A stretch of DNA of 64,000 nucleotides from Methanovulcanius yangii (GTDB lineage: Archaea > Halobacteriota > Methanomicrobia > Methanomicrobiales > Methanomicrobiaceae): positions 1,045,780 to 1,109,779 of the forward strand of contig NZ_LTBL01000001.1 of the NCBI RefSeq assembly GCF_018687785.1, written 5' to 3'. Under the pieces are notes generated by a model that ran no database searches, was not told the origin of the DNA, and worked only from the letters and a program-made list of their open reading frames with translations. Positions 55,622-64,000 of the stretch are shown here, one piece after another. The translations under genes and the position numbers were made by a program. Each line of letters starts with the position of its first letter. Within the stretch, counting starts at the first letter, position 1.

Positions 55622-57417
55622 CCGAGAAGCTTGCCGCCCAGCAGCGCAGCATCAGTGTGGCCGAGTTTTTTGAGAAGAACAAGCATCTCCTCGGTTTCGA
55701 CTCGCCGACGCGGGGGATCATCACCACCATCAAGGAGGCGGTGGACAACTCACTGGACGCCTGCGAGGAGGCGGAGGTCCTCCCTGATATCTTCGTCTCC
55801 ATCGTCAAGACGGAAAAGGATGTGCTCAGGATCGCCGTCGAGGACAACGGCCCGGGCATCCTCCCGGAGAAGGTGCCCTTCGTCTTCGGCAAGCTCCTCT
55901 ACGGGTCGAGGTTTCACCAGATCCGGCAGAGCAGGGGGCAGCAGGGGATCGGCATCTCCGCGGCCGTCCTCTATGCGCAGCTGACGACCGGCATCCCGGC
56001 GAAGGTGTGGTCCCGGACGGATGCCCGGGAGCCGGCCCACCTCTTCGAGCTGATGATCAAGACCGAGAAGAATGAACCCGAGATCCTCCGCCACGAGGAG
56101 GTCGAATGGGACCGGACGCACGGGACACGCATCGAGATCGAGTTCACCGGGACGATGGCGGCGAAAAAACGGCTCATCGACTATCTCAGGTATACGGCGG
56201 TCGTCAATCCCCACGCCCGCATCCAGGCGGACATCGACGGGGAGTTCTACTCCTTCGACCGGGGTTCCGAGGAAGTGATCACGCCCCCGGAGGCGATCGC
56301 CCCTCACCCCCACGGCATTGAATTCGGGACCCTGAAACGGATGGCATCGGTCTCTTCCGATGATGTCGAGACGTTTCTCATCAACAGTTTCTCGCGCCTC
56401 GGCAAGAAAAGCGCCGAGCAGATGCTCTCCATTGCGGGCATCAAGGGCACCCGCAAGGCGAAGGGGCTTTCGGCCGAACAGCTGAAGGTGCTTCTCGATG
56501 CGATGCAGACGGTGAACGTGCCGCCGCCGCCCGCATCCCTCTGCCTCTCCCCCATCGGCGAGGAGATGATCGTGCAGGGGCTGGAGAAGGAGTTCCAGAT
56601 GGACTTCGTACGGGCCCGCACCCGCAAGGCGCAGGTCTTCTCCGGCCATCCCTTCATCGTCGAGACCGCGCTCGGGTACGGGGGCAAGCTCGATTCCGAG
56701 GGACAGGGGCAGCTCCTGCGGTTCGCCAACCGTGTGCCGCTCCTCTATCAGCAGGGGGCATGCGCCATCACGAACGCCGTCTCCGAGGTGAACTGGAAGG
56801 CCTACAACCTCTCCCAGCAGGGGCTTCCCACGGGACCGGTGCTCATTCTCGTGCACGTGGCGTCGACAAACGTTCCGTTCACCTCGGAATCGAAGGACGC
56901 GGTCGCCGCAATCCCCGAGATCGAACGCGAGATCGTCCTTGCCCTGCAGGACCTGGGACGGGAGCTCAAGACCTTCATCAACAAGCGGGAACGCAGCAAA
57001 CTCGCCGAGACCCGGGCACGCGCCATCTGCTCCATCATCCCCGACATCGCAGGAAAGGTGGCCGAGATCGTGGAACGGCCCATCCCCGATATCGCCCCCA
57101 TCGAGGGGCAGATCATGCGAAAGATCATCGCCCGCAAGACGACGCGGGACGGGACGGTGGAACTGTCGGTCCACAACTATACCCGGTCGCCTGCAGAGCT
57201 CATGCTCTACCTCATCTCGGCCGACGATGCGGCGGCGGCGGACCAGCCGCCGGACTTCACGGACGCCTTCGGGGATGAGTTCAACAAGGTCTGGAAGATA
57301 ACAATCGAACCCGAGAGCCACTGGCGGGTGCACTATCCCGGCCAGGGCGGCGGCTCTCTCGATATTCGAGGAGTGGATGAAAAGATGAAAGTGGTGGTGG
57401 ACCTCGATGTCCAGTAA
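55612..57417 (+). CDS. top6B: DNA topoisomerase VI subunit B
   Basis: 601-residue ATPase half of the type IIB topoisomerase that relaxes and decatenates DNA. The GHKL ATP site has [19 protein letters not shown] and [12 protein letters not shown]; a helix-two-turn-helix and transducer follow, with the lysine-bearing [13 protein letters not shown] region. Starts at a TTG (55612) with GGTGAC upstream; [20 protein letters not shown] is the family N-terminus, and no ATG fits. It overlaps hisS upstream and top6A downstream (11 bases). Confidence 0.95.
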   Translation: MALAEKLAAQQRSISVAEFFEKNKHLLGFDSPTRGIITTIKEAVDNSLDACEEAEVLPDIFVSIVKTEKDVLRIAVEDNGPGILPEKVPFVFGKLLYGSRFHQIRQSRGQQGIGISAAVLYAQLTTGIPAKVWSRTDAREPAHLFELMIKTEKNEPEILRHEEVEWDRTHGTRIEIEFTGTMAAKKRLIDYLRYTAVVNPHARIQADIDGEFYSFDRGSEEVITPPEAIAPHPHGIEFGTLKRMASVSSDDVETFLINSFSRLGKKSAEQMLSIAGIKGTRKAKGLSAEQLKVLLDAMQTVNVPPPPASLCLSPIGEEMIVQGLEKEFQMDFVRARTRKAQVFSGHPFIVETALGYGGKLDSEGQGQLLRFANRVPLLYQQGACAITNAVSEVNWKAYNLSQQGLPTGPVLILVHVASTNVPFTSESKDAVAAIPEIEREIVLALQDLGRELKTFINKRERSKLAETRARAICSIIPDIAGKVAEIVERPIPDIAPIEGQIMRKIIARKTTRDGTVELSVHNYTRSPAELMLYLISADDAAAADQPPDFTDAFGDEFNKVWKITIEPESHWRVHYPGQGGGSLDIRGVDEKMKVVVDLDVQ

Positions 57418-58495
57418 GGATTTGGATGCCGTTGCGCGCCGTCAGCTCGTCGGCATCGCGGAGACGTGGTATGACCAGTTTACCGAGGGGCGAATTCCCT
57501 CGGTGACGCTCCCCACCCGCACGAAGCAGAACATCGAGTATGATGAGGCGAGCGAGGTCTGGAAGTACGGAGAGCGCGGGACGACCCGGACGGCAAACTC
57601 GGAGAAGAGCGCGCTCCATATCCTCAAGATGGCCTACGTGATCGGATTTTTGAAGCAGCAGCTGCAGGAGTCCCGGTCCTCGACGTTAAGGGAGATGTAC
57701 TACATCTCCGAAGGATGGAAGAGGGCAAAGTTCTCCGCCCAGGACGAGTCCAACATGCTCGTCGAGGACTTGGAGATCATCACCGAGCTCTCCCGCGAGG
57801 CGTTCCACCTCCGGCCCGAGGAGGACGGGGCGTCGGTGTACGGTCCACTGCGCCTGAAGGAGACGACGAAGCGCGGGGTGCGGGACATCCACTGCCAGCA
57901 GGACGTGGGCGAGGCGGGGTATCCCATCCCGAACAACGTGGAGAACATCGAGTTCGTCGAGCACGACGCGAAGTTCATCATCGCGATGGAGACCGGCGGT
58001 ATGTACGCCCGTCTGATGGAGAACGGCTTTGACGAGGAGCACGATGCCATCCTCGTGCACCTGAAGGGCCAGCCGGCCCGCTCGACGCGGCGGATGCTTC
58101 GGCGCATGAACCAGGACTTGGGCCTTCCGGTCGTCATCTTCACGGACGGGGACCCGTGGTCCTACCGCATCTATGCGTCGGTGGCCTATGGCTCCATCAA
58201 GGCCGCCCACATGTCCGAGATTCTTGCGACCCCCGCGGCCCAGTTCATCGGGGTGCAGCCGTCGGACATCAGCGACTACAACCTTCCCTCCGACAAGCTG
58301 ACGGAGGGCGATATCGCGGCCCTGAAGTCGGAGCTCACCGACCCGCGGTTCGATACGGAGTACTGGCGCAGGCAGATCAAGCTCCAGCTCGAGATGGGAC
58401 TCAAATCAGAACAGCAGGCTTTTGCAAGCAGGGGTCTGGATTTTGTGACGAAGGAGTATCTCCCGGCGCGGCTGGGGGAGATGGGGATATTGTGA
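57407..58495 (+). CDS. top6A: DNA topoisomerase VI subunit A
   Basis: 362-residue DNA-cutting subunit, homologue of Spo11. The catalytic Tyr is most likely Tyr99 in [11 protein letters not shown]. Toprim acidic residues are in [15 protein letters not shown] (Glu) and [12 protein letters not shown] (Asp pair). ATG 57407 lies within the end of top6B. Subunits A and B being overlapping genes helps equal synthesis. Confidence 0.95.
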   Translation: MSSKDLDAVARRQLVGIAETWYDQFTEGRIPSVTLPTRTKQNIEYDEASEVWKYGERGTTRTANSEKSALHILKMAYVIGFLKQQLQESRSSTLREMYYISEGWKRAKFSAQDESNMLVEDLEIITELSREAFHLRPEEDGASVYGPLRLKETTKRGVRDIHCQQDVGEAGYPIPNNVENIEFVEHDAKFIIAMETGGMYARLMENGFDEEHDAILVHLKGQPARSTRRMLRRMNQDLGLPVVIFTDGDPWSYRIYASVAYGSIKAAHMSEILATPAAQFIGVQPSDISDYNLPSDKLTEGDIAALKSELTDPRFDTEYWRRQIKLQLEMGLKSEQQAFASRGLDFVTKEYLPARLGEMGIL

Positions 58496-58497
58496 GA

Positions 58498-59466
58498 ATG
58501 GCGAGAGTATCTCTTCTAATGGCTGTCTATAATGGAGAGAAGTATATCGAAGAGGCCATTGAGTCAATACTCTCCCAGACCTATCAGGATATTGAACTCA
58601 TCATCTGTGATGATGGATCAACCGACGGTACGAAAGAGATTCTCTCGGCTTATCGAACCAATCCAAAGGTCAAATGCATCTTTGCAGAACATAGAGGTAA
58701 AGTAGCTGCATTCAATACGGCATTTACATCTGCTACCGGTGAAGCGATTACGTTGGTCGCCTGCGATGATGTCCTTGCGCATCAGTCGATAGAGAGGAGA
58801 ATACAACATCTCATCACTGGAAAAGAGGCGGTGTATCACAATGGATACATCTGCGATAAAGAGTTGAACATCATCGGGGAGATGAATATGAATCCATCAA
58901 CTCTCTCGTGGGATCCCCATTGGCTCCCCATGGTAAGAAACAACCTCTTAAGTGGCTCTTTGATGCTTTTTTCCAAATCTGTTGCTGATAAGATATTTCC
59001 TGTCCCTGAAGAACTTCGATTTGAAGACTGGTGGATAAATTTCTTCGTCCTTTTCTATGCAACAAAAATCGAGTACATTGACGAAAATTTATTTTATTAT
59101 CGCCAGCATGGAGCCAACGCATGTGGAGCCCTCCAGGGGAGTTCGAGTAACTCCATTCTGATGAATGACTGGAAACGCCATCCGCAATTTTATTCAACTC
59201 TTTATTCTGCGGTAAAAGGTCTTCATCACAGTATCCCTCAGAATCGGGAGGTACTTGATGCAATCGAGAATAACCATGAATTAGTTGCACGTACCATTCT
59301 GAGAAAATTTACATTCCCAAACCCAAATATCCTAAAATACGCAGGAATCAGGAAATATATCCTCTCCCAACTTATGGTGCTGCATCTCTCAGGATTTGCC
59401 TGTGATTCCTATTATTATGTTCAAAAAACGAAGAAACAATGGAGAAAAATTCTTGGTGGGATGTAA
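58498..59466 (+). CDS. Glycosyltransferase family 2 protein
   Basis: 322 residues. GT-A fold: VSLLMAVYNGEKYIEEAI start, ICDDGSTDGT nucleotide site and VACDDVLAH as the acidic DxD-like triad. It has no clear membrane segment. Starts two bases after the top6A stop, with GAGA upstream, and its longer upstream frame overlaps top6A and is a shadow. First gene of the surface-polysaccharide region; base composition falls from here on. Confidence 0.88.
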   Translation: MARVSLLMAVYNGEKYIEEAIESILSQTYQDIELIICDDGSTDGTKEILSAYRTNPKVKCIFAEHRGKVAAFNTAFTSATGEAITLVACDDVLAHQSIERRIQHLITGKEAVYHNGYICDKELNIIGEMNMNPSTLSWDPHWLPMVRNNLLSGSLMLFSKSVADKIFPVPEELRFEDWWINFFVLFYATKIEYIDENLFYYRQHGANACGALQGSSSNSILMNDWKRHPQFYSTLYSAVKGLHHSIPQNREVLDAIENNHELVARTILRKFTFPNPNILKYAGIRKYILSQLMVLHLSGFACDSYYYVQKTKKQWRKILGGM

Positions 59467-60426
59467 ATGCAGGATATTTCAACAGAGTGTGCAGTCTCCG
59501 TCATTGTGAGTACTTTTTCTCCTGCCCACCGGGATGACATCATCGAAATTATTCAATCGATGCAGACCCAGTCATCCCAATCCTTTGAATTAATCATCAT
59601 TGTTGATGAAAACAGGGAACTATTTCAGGAATATTGTGACTACCTGGAAAAAGCTGGTACCTTAAACATGAGGTGCCTCTTTAATCCGGACAACAAAGGC
59701 CTTTCCTACAGCCGCAATATTGGGATACAAAATGCCCTCGGGGAGATAATCTCATATCTTGACGATGATGCAGTCCCGGATCCAGATTGGGTGGCCCAGA
59801 CAATAATTTCCTTTGAGGATGATGGTGTTGGGGCATCTACAGGAGATATCATCCCCTTGTGGGAAGATCCAAATGACGAGTGGTTCCCGAGGGAATTATA
59901 CTGGATGATCAGTTGTTCCTACTCCCTTACACCAACGGAATTTTCTGAAACAGAACGGGGATTCGGGGCGAATATGTCATTCAGAAAGAGCGTTCTCGAT
60001 GAAATCGGCTCTTTCCGTGAAGATCTCGGCATTCGGCCGGGCAAATGGGTGGGGGGAGAAGACTCGGAGATGTTCCTGAGGGTGCGACAATCCGGAAATA
60101 AAGTTATCTACAACCCGAAATCGATGGTGCACCACAAAATCCCTCACCGGCGCATCCTTCTCAAATCTCTGTTGAAGCGGGCGTACAACCAGGGAAATAC
60201 CATTGCTAAAATGGGAAAGAGCGAATCCTATGCTTCCGGGAACAAGAGTACGGAATATTCGTATCTGGGGAATCTGGTTAAGGATTTCATACCTGAAAAA
60301 TTGAGGGAATTCAATCGAATCGCATTGTATCAGTTGTTCGTTGTGACTCTTGTAGTCCTGTGCACAGGTCTTGGATATATACAAGGTAATTTTTCAGGCA
60401 ATACAGGAGAGAAAAATACCCAATAA
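59467..60426 (+). CDS. Glycosyltransferase family 2 protein with membrane anchor
   Basis: 319 residues, directly adjacent to the preceding glycosyltransferase. GT-A signs: SVIVSTFSPAHRDDI, IIIVDENRE, LDDDAVPDPDW and GGEDSEMFLRVRQSG (the ED base region). A C-terminal hydrophobic segment (LFVVTLVVLCTGLGYIQG) likely anchors it to the membrane. Acceptor and sugar unknown; rhamnose precursors made by the rfb genes nearby are candidates. Confidence 0.88.
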   Translation: MQDISTECAVSVIVSTFSPAHRDDIIEIIQSMQTQSSQSFELIIIVDENRELFQEYCDYLEKAGTLNMRCLFNPDNKGLSYSRNIGIQNALGEIISYLDDDAVPDPDWVAQTIISFEDDGVGASTGDIIPLWEDPNDEWFPRELYWMISCSYSLTPTEFSETERGFGANMSFRKSVLDEIGSFREDLGIRPGKWVGGEDSEMFLRVRQSGNKVIYNPKSMVHHKIPHRRILLKSLLKRAYNQGNTIAKMGKSESYASGNKSTEYSYLGNLVKDFIPEKLREFNRIALYQLFVVTLVVLCTGLGYIQGNFSGNTGEKNTQ

Positions 60427-60483
60427 TCTCATTTTGAAATATTATGAAAAATCATCAAAATAATAAAATTCATTAATATTCTC

Positions 60484-62244
60484 TTAACGATCTGTCAAGT
60501 TTTCAAATTCTTTAATATGTTTTAGATACACCAATAATGTTAAAACCTGCTTTTTTTCAGCACAATTTCCGTCGAGATAGAGTTTTTGGGCATCCTCATA
60601 CAGATGAGGATAATTCTTTAGTAATGGTAAATTTGCTTTAAAATATGAATCCATATATTCTCTCAGTCCTAGATTGTGGTCATACCAATATTCAGAAGGA
60701 TTCATACTATATGTTCTCGATGAATCAAATAGCCCCGTTTTTTTCTTAACTAGCTCCAATCCTCGAAAGATTGCATAATTTAGTTTAATTTTTTCCCCTC
60801 TATACACAAATGCTGGATAATTTAATGCAGTTATTTTCAAACCATTATGCTCATATTTTGCCGCCTCGGGGTATCTCTCAACAACCCACTTATAATATAT
60901 CCCATGTGCCCATCTTTTACTTGATGGGAGAGAGAGGCAGTATTCAATAAAATCTAAATCATAAAATGGTGAAAACGTTTCAGTAAAATTTTGTAGAGCC
61001 ATATGGGAACTTAAAGCACCATTAAAACCCCTGTTATATAGCATACCAATTTCTTTATTGTCATAATCGTCTTCGTCCACGAAGATGTATGATTTTAGTT
61101 TTTCGAATAATTTTGATGAATGCTCGCCCGAATTTGGCGATATAGTAAAGGGCAAGGAACGATCATTTTCTTTGAAAAAAGTACCTACCACCACATCGCC
61201 CAATTGTCCAGAATGGATTAATCCAATTTCATTCCAATTTAAATTTGAAAGTATATCAAAAGCAACTACACTCCCACCAAATGCACTCATCCCATTAATT
61301 AATGGAACAACTCTTTCCATATAAAAAGTACATAAACCGTTATCAAGACTTGCGAAAATCCAATGGTTCTTTAATTCTCTGGCTATTTTTTTGGGGATTA
61401 TTTCATCGAAATAGTCAGTTTCTGAAAATGTAATATTGAAAATATCTGAGTTGGTCAATTTTCTCATTGCGTAATTCGTCATCCGGGAATCAAGACCAGC
61501 AGATAAAAATGCAAAATTTTTATATCCATATTCATTATTTTTTTTAATTTGTTTGTTAACTGCTTTTAAAAATAAATTATTAATATTTTCAATCATTTCT
61601 TCTTCAGAGAGCTCATTACATTCCTTATTACAAAAATGATGATATTGAATAATTTCTGTAGAATTTCCTTGAATTTTTAGGTAATGTCCAGGTTGAAGTC
61701 GCCGAATAGATTCAATTAACGTCCAATCTTTTAACATATACCCATAAGTCAATAGACTGTATGCGCCTCCCATATCGAGATTAAAGTTAATATTATTCCT
61801 ATAAAAATAATCTAAAATAAAATCAATTTCAGAACCAAAAATAACTCTATTATTCAATTGTGTATAAAATACAAATTTGTCTCCCACCTGGTTTGTAAAA
61901 ATCAGTAACAGGTCATTTTTCTTATCATAAAATGCCCCTGAAAAAGACCCTCTTAAATGTTGAATGAATGCTTCACCCTCGCTCGCATACATCATTCCGA
62001 TTAATTCTTCAACACATTTTACTTTATAAAGCTCTTTCAGATCATGCAGATTGATTATAACCCCTTCAATAACCACAATGTAGTCTTCATTTTCAAAAAG
62101 ACATTTATCCTGCAAAAATTTATCAATCGTTCTTCTTTCAATATACAATTTATTTGAATCAATAGTATCAATAATCAAATCTTGATTATAACTGCTTCCA
62201 AAGCCATTTTCTTTATTTCCATATACCCCTAAAAATCCCGGCAT
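60484..62244 (-). CDS. Asparagine-synthase-like protein without the glutaminase Cys
   Basis: 586 residues with the layout of AsnB: an N-terminal Ntn-like domain (residues 1-170) and a PP-loop domain whose ATP site reads LSAGLDSR at 247-254 (SGGxDS in most). The chain begins MPGFLG where class II amidotransferases have MCGI, so Cys2 is lost and glutamine hydrolysis seems impossible; ammonia or another donor, or an amide-forming reaction on a sugar, is likely. The gene is very AT-rich compared with the rest of the window, as for transferred surface-polysaccharide genes. Confidence 0.85.
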   Translation of the reverse strand: MPGFLGVYGNKENGFGSSYNQDLIIDTIDSNKLYIERRTIDKFLQDKCLFENEDYIVVIEGVIINLHDLKELYKVKCVEELIGMMYASEGEAFIQHLRGSFSGAFYDKKNDLLLIFTNQVGDKFVFYTQLNNRVIFGSEIDFILDYFYRNNINFNLDMGGAYSLLTYGYMLKDWTLIESIRRLQPGHYLKIQGNSTEIIQYHHFCNKECNELSEEEMIENINNLFLKAVNKQIKKNNEYGYKNFAFLSAGLDSRMTNYAMRKLTNSDIFNITFSETDYFDEIIPKKIARELKNHWIFASLDNGLCTFYMERVVPLINGMSAFGGSVVAFDILSNLNWNEIGLIHSGQLGDVVVGTFFKENDRSLPFTISPNSGEHSSKLFEKLKSYIFVDEDDYDNKEIGMLYNRGFNGALSSHMALQNFTETFSPFYDLDFIEYCLSLPSSKRWAHGIYYKWVVERYPEAAKYEHNGLKITALNYPAFVYRGEKIKLNYAIFRGLELVKKKTGLFDSSRTYSMNPSEYWYDHNLGLREYMDSYFKANLPLLKNYPHLYEDAQKLYLDGNCAEKKQVLTLLVYLKHIKEFENLTDR

Positions 62245-62341
62245 AATAATGATTCAGATTCATCTGCCATAATGAATTTGTTTCTCTGTTATGAGATCAT
62301 TACATATTTACCATATAATATATGTGGCACCCAATAATCAT

Positions 62342-63352
62342 TCAACACCCCAAAAAGTCTCTGTTTTCAAGGTACCACTCAATTGTCTTTACAATTCCCT
62401 CTTCAAAACTAATCATAGGTTCCCAATTAAATTCTTTGGATAACTTGGATGAATCGATGCCGTACCTTCGATCATGCCCTTTGCGGTCATCGACATATTT
62501 AATGAGAGAATCATTGACGGATTCGTCTGCTTTATTTTTTATGTGCTCAACTACCAAATTGACGATTGAAATATTTGTTCGTTCATTATTTCCACCGACA
62601 TTGTAAATATCCCCAATTTTCCCATTTTTAATAACTACATCTATCGCTCTGCAATGATCTTCAACATATAGCCAATCCCTGATATTTTTACCATCCCCAT
62701 AAACTGGGATATCCTTTTTTAGAAGGCAATTTTTGATAATTAGAGGTATCAATTTTTCAGGATATTGAAACGGACCATAATTATTTGAACATCGGGTAAT
62801 ATTTATTGGCAATCCATGGGTATCAAAATATGATTTTACAAGAAAATCTGCTCCTGCTTTTGAAGCCGAATATGGACTGTGAGGATCTAGTGGGGTTCCC
62901 TCTGTAAATAGTCCTTCATCACCAAGACTACCATAAACTTCATCTGTAGAAACCTGAAGAAATTTCACTCCAGGCTTATAGTTCCCTTCATATTCCCATG
63001 AATTCCTTGCGGCATCTAAAAGGATTTGTGTGCCAAGAACATTTGTTCTCACAAAATCTTCTGCACTTTCAATCGAACGATCGACATGGCTTTCTGCAGC
63101 AAAATTCACAACGTAATCAATTTTATTTTCCGTAAATATTTTGTTGACTAAATTCGCATCACAGATATCTCCCTGTATGAATGAATAATTTTTACAATCT
63201 TCAACTTCACGTAAATTGGAAAGATTTCCAGCGTAGGTTAATTTATCGAGGTTTATAACATCGATTTTTTTCCCATATTTCGTAATAATATGGATAATGT
63301 AGTTTGAGCCAATAAATCCGGCGCCACCGGTGATTAGGTATCTTTTAGTCAT
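62342..63352 (-). CDS. rfbB: dTDP-glucose 4,6-dehydratase
   Basis: 336-residue enzyme converting dTDP-glucose to the 4-keto-6-deoxy sugar of dTDP-rhamnose synthesis. NAD motif GGAGFIGSNY at the start, catalytic STDEVYG and YSASKAGAD (Tyr-x3-Lys). ATG 63352 lies eight bases after the rfbA stop, with TGTGA between. A GTG two codons earlier is possible. AT-rich. Order rfbA-rfbB on the minus strand. Confidence 0.95.
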   Translation of the reverse strand: MTKRYLITGGAGFIGSNYIIHIITKYGKKIDVINLDKLTYAGNLSNLREVEDCKNYSFIQGDICDANLVNKIFTENKIDYVVNFAAESHVDRSIESAEDFVRTNVLGTQILLDAARNSWEYEGNYKPGVKFLQVSTDEVYGSLGDEGLFTEGTPLDPHSPYSASKAGADFLVKSYFDTHGLPINITRCSNNYGPFQYPEKLIPLIIKNCLLKKDIPVYGDGKNIRDWLYVEDHCRAIDVVIKNGKIGDIYNVGGNNERTNISIVNLVVEHIKNKADESVNDSLIKYVDDRKGHDRRYGIDSSKLSKEFNWEPMISFEEGIVKTIEWYLENRDFLGC

Positions 63353-63360
63353 GTTCACAA

Positions 63361-64000
63361 CTAGTCACAATTAGAATCTAATAATGATAATATGTATTGG
63401 CCATAGTCAGTCATATATAAATCATCCCCAAGAGCCCGAAGCTCATCGCCATTTATGAATCCTTGTCTCCAAGCAATTTCTTCAATACATGCGATATAGA
63501 GACCCTGACGTTGTTGAACTGCTTCAACGTATGAACTAGCAAGGAGCATGCCTTGAGGAGTCCCGGTATCTAGCCATGCCATACCTCTTCCCAAGAGAAT
63601 TACGTCTAATTCACCTTTTTTTAAGTACTCTTCATTGACAGACGTAATCTCAATTTCACCACGAGATGAAGGCCGAATATTTTTTGCAATCTCAACGACC
63701 TGATTATCATAAAAATATAGACCAGGAATTGCAAACTTGGACTTGGGGTTATTTGGTTTTTCTTCAACTGAGAGGACCCTTCCATTTTCATTAAACTCAA
63801 CTATTCCAAATTCACTGGGATTCGAAACCTGATACCCAAATATGGTTGCACCCTCTTTTTTTGTCCTTGCTTTCTCAAGAATGGAAGAGAATCCCTGCCC
63901 ATAAAATACATTATCCCCAAGTATGAGGCAGACATTGTCATCTCCTATGAAATCCTCACCAAGGATAAAAGCTTCTGCAAGCCCCCTTGGTCGATTTTGC
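63361..64000 (-). CDS. rfbA: Glucose-1-phosphate thymidylyltransferase, cut by the window end
   Basis: Makes dTDP-glucose, the substrate of RfbB. One open frame runs from the window edge to 63361, about 213 residues of the C-terminal two thirds, beginning inside NRPRGLAEAFILG. Family blocks CLILGDNVFYGQGF, EKPNNPKSKFAIPGLYFYD, GEIEITSVNEEYL and GRGMAWLDTGTP are in order. A Met at 63594 is internal, not the start. The start and the nucleotide-binding GxGTRL loop lie outside. Confidence 0.93.
   Translation of the reverse strand, partial: QNRPRGLAEAFILGEDFIGDDNVCLILGDNVFYGQGFSSILEKARTKKEGATIFGYQVSNPSEFGIVEFNENGRVLSVEEKPNNPKSKFAIPGLYFYDNQVVEIAKNIRPSSRGEIEITSVNEEYLKKGELDVILLGRGMAWLDTGTPQGMLLASSYVEAVQQRQGLYIACIEEIAWRQGFINGDELRALGDDLYMTDYGQYILSLLDSNCD

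Noticed and set aside
55750-57333. 527-codon open frame opposite top6B
   Set aside because: Arg/Asp/His-rich shadow of topoisomerase VI subunit B.

Overview
The window reads as chromosome of a formate-using methanogenic archaeon of the order Methanomicrobiales. Evidence: methanogenesis-marker genes (Mmp10, YcaO/TfuA), the methanofuran gene mfnB, formate dehydrogenase fdhAB with transporter fdhC, two-subunit pyruvate carboxylase, archaeal topoisomerase VI, TATA-type promoters and several probable leaderless genes. Genus and species cannot be fixed without 16S comparison.

Layout. 0-9 kb: rtcB end, two little-known genes, birA, bioY with an ECF transporter (two ATPases and a permease), then pycB and pycA. 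This is a biotin uptake, attachment and use module, with a BirA-type operator at the bioY start. 9-12.3 kb: intron-containing tRNA-Met, small unknown genes, a PflX-like radical SAM protein and an SRAP protein. 12.3-16.4 kb: McrA-modification genes mmp10, tfuA and ycaO, plus tRNA-Thr. 16.5-20.3 kb: copper chaperone, copper ATPase, carbonic anhydrase. 20.3-29.5 kb: fdhC and two fdhAB pairs whose FdhA proteins are identical but whose FdhB proteins are not. 30.2-35.7 kb: rRNA operon on the minus strand (16S, tRNA-Ala, 23S, 5S) behind several repeated promoters. 35.8-58.5 kb: mostly housekeeping genes in short overlapping operons (nusA-hisE, DUF432-mscS, hsp20-arsR, mfnB-guaB, HisA-like/tmk, valS, ychF, larB-nadM, hisS-top6B-top6A). 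58.5-64 kb: an increasingly AT-rich surface-polysaccharide region (two glycosyltransferases, an asparagine-synthase-like protein, rfbB, rfbA) that runs off the window.

How it fits together. Formate enters by FdhC and is oxidised by FdhAB. Methyl-coenzyme M reductase is post-translationally modified by Mmp10 and YcaO/TfuA. Pyruvate carboxylase makes oxaloacetate using biotin imported by BioY-ECF and attached by BirA. I saw no CRISPR array, prophage or intact insertion sequence. All functional names rest on motif recognition by eye; no database search was run.
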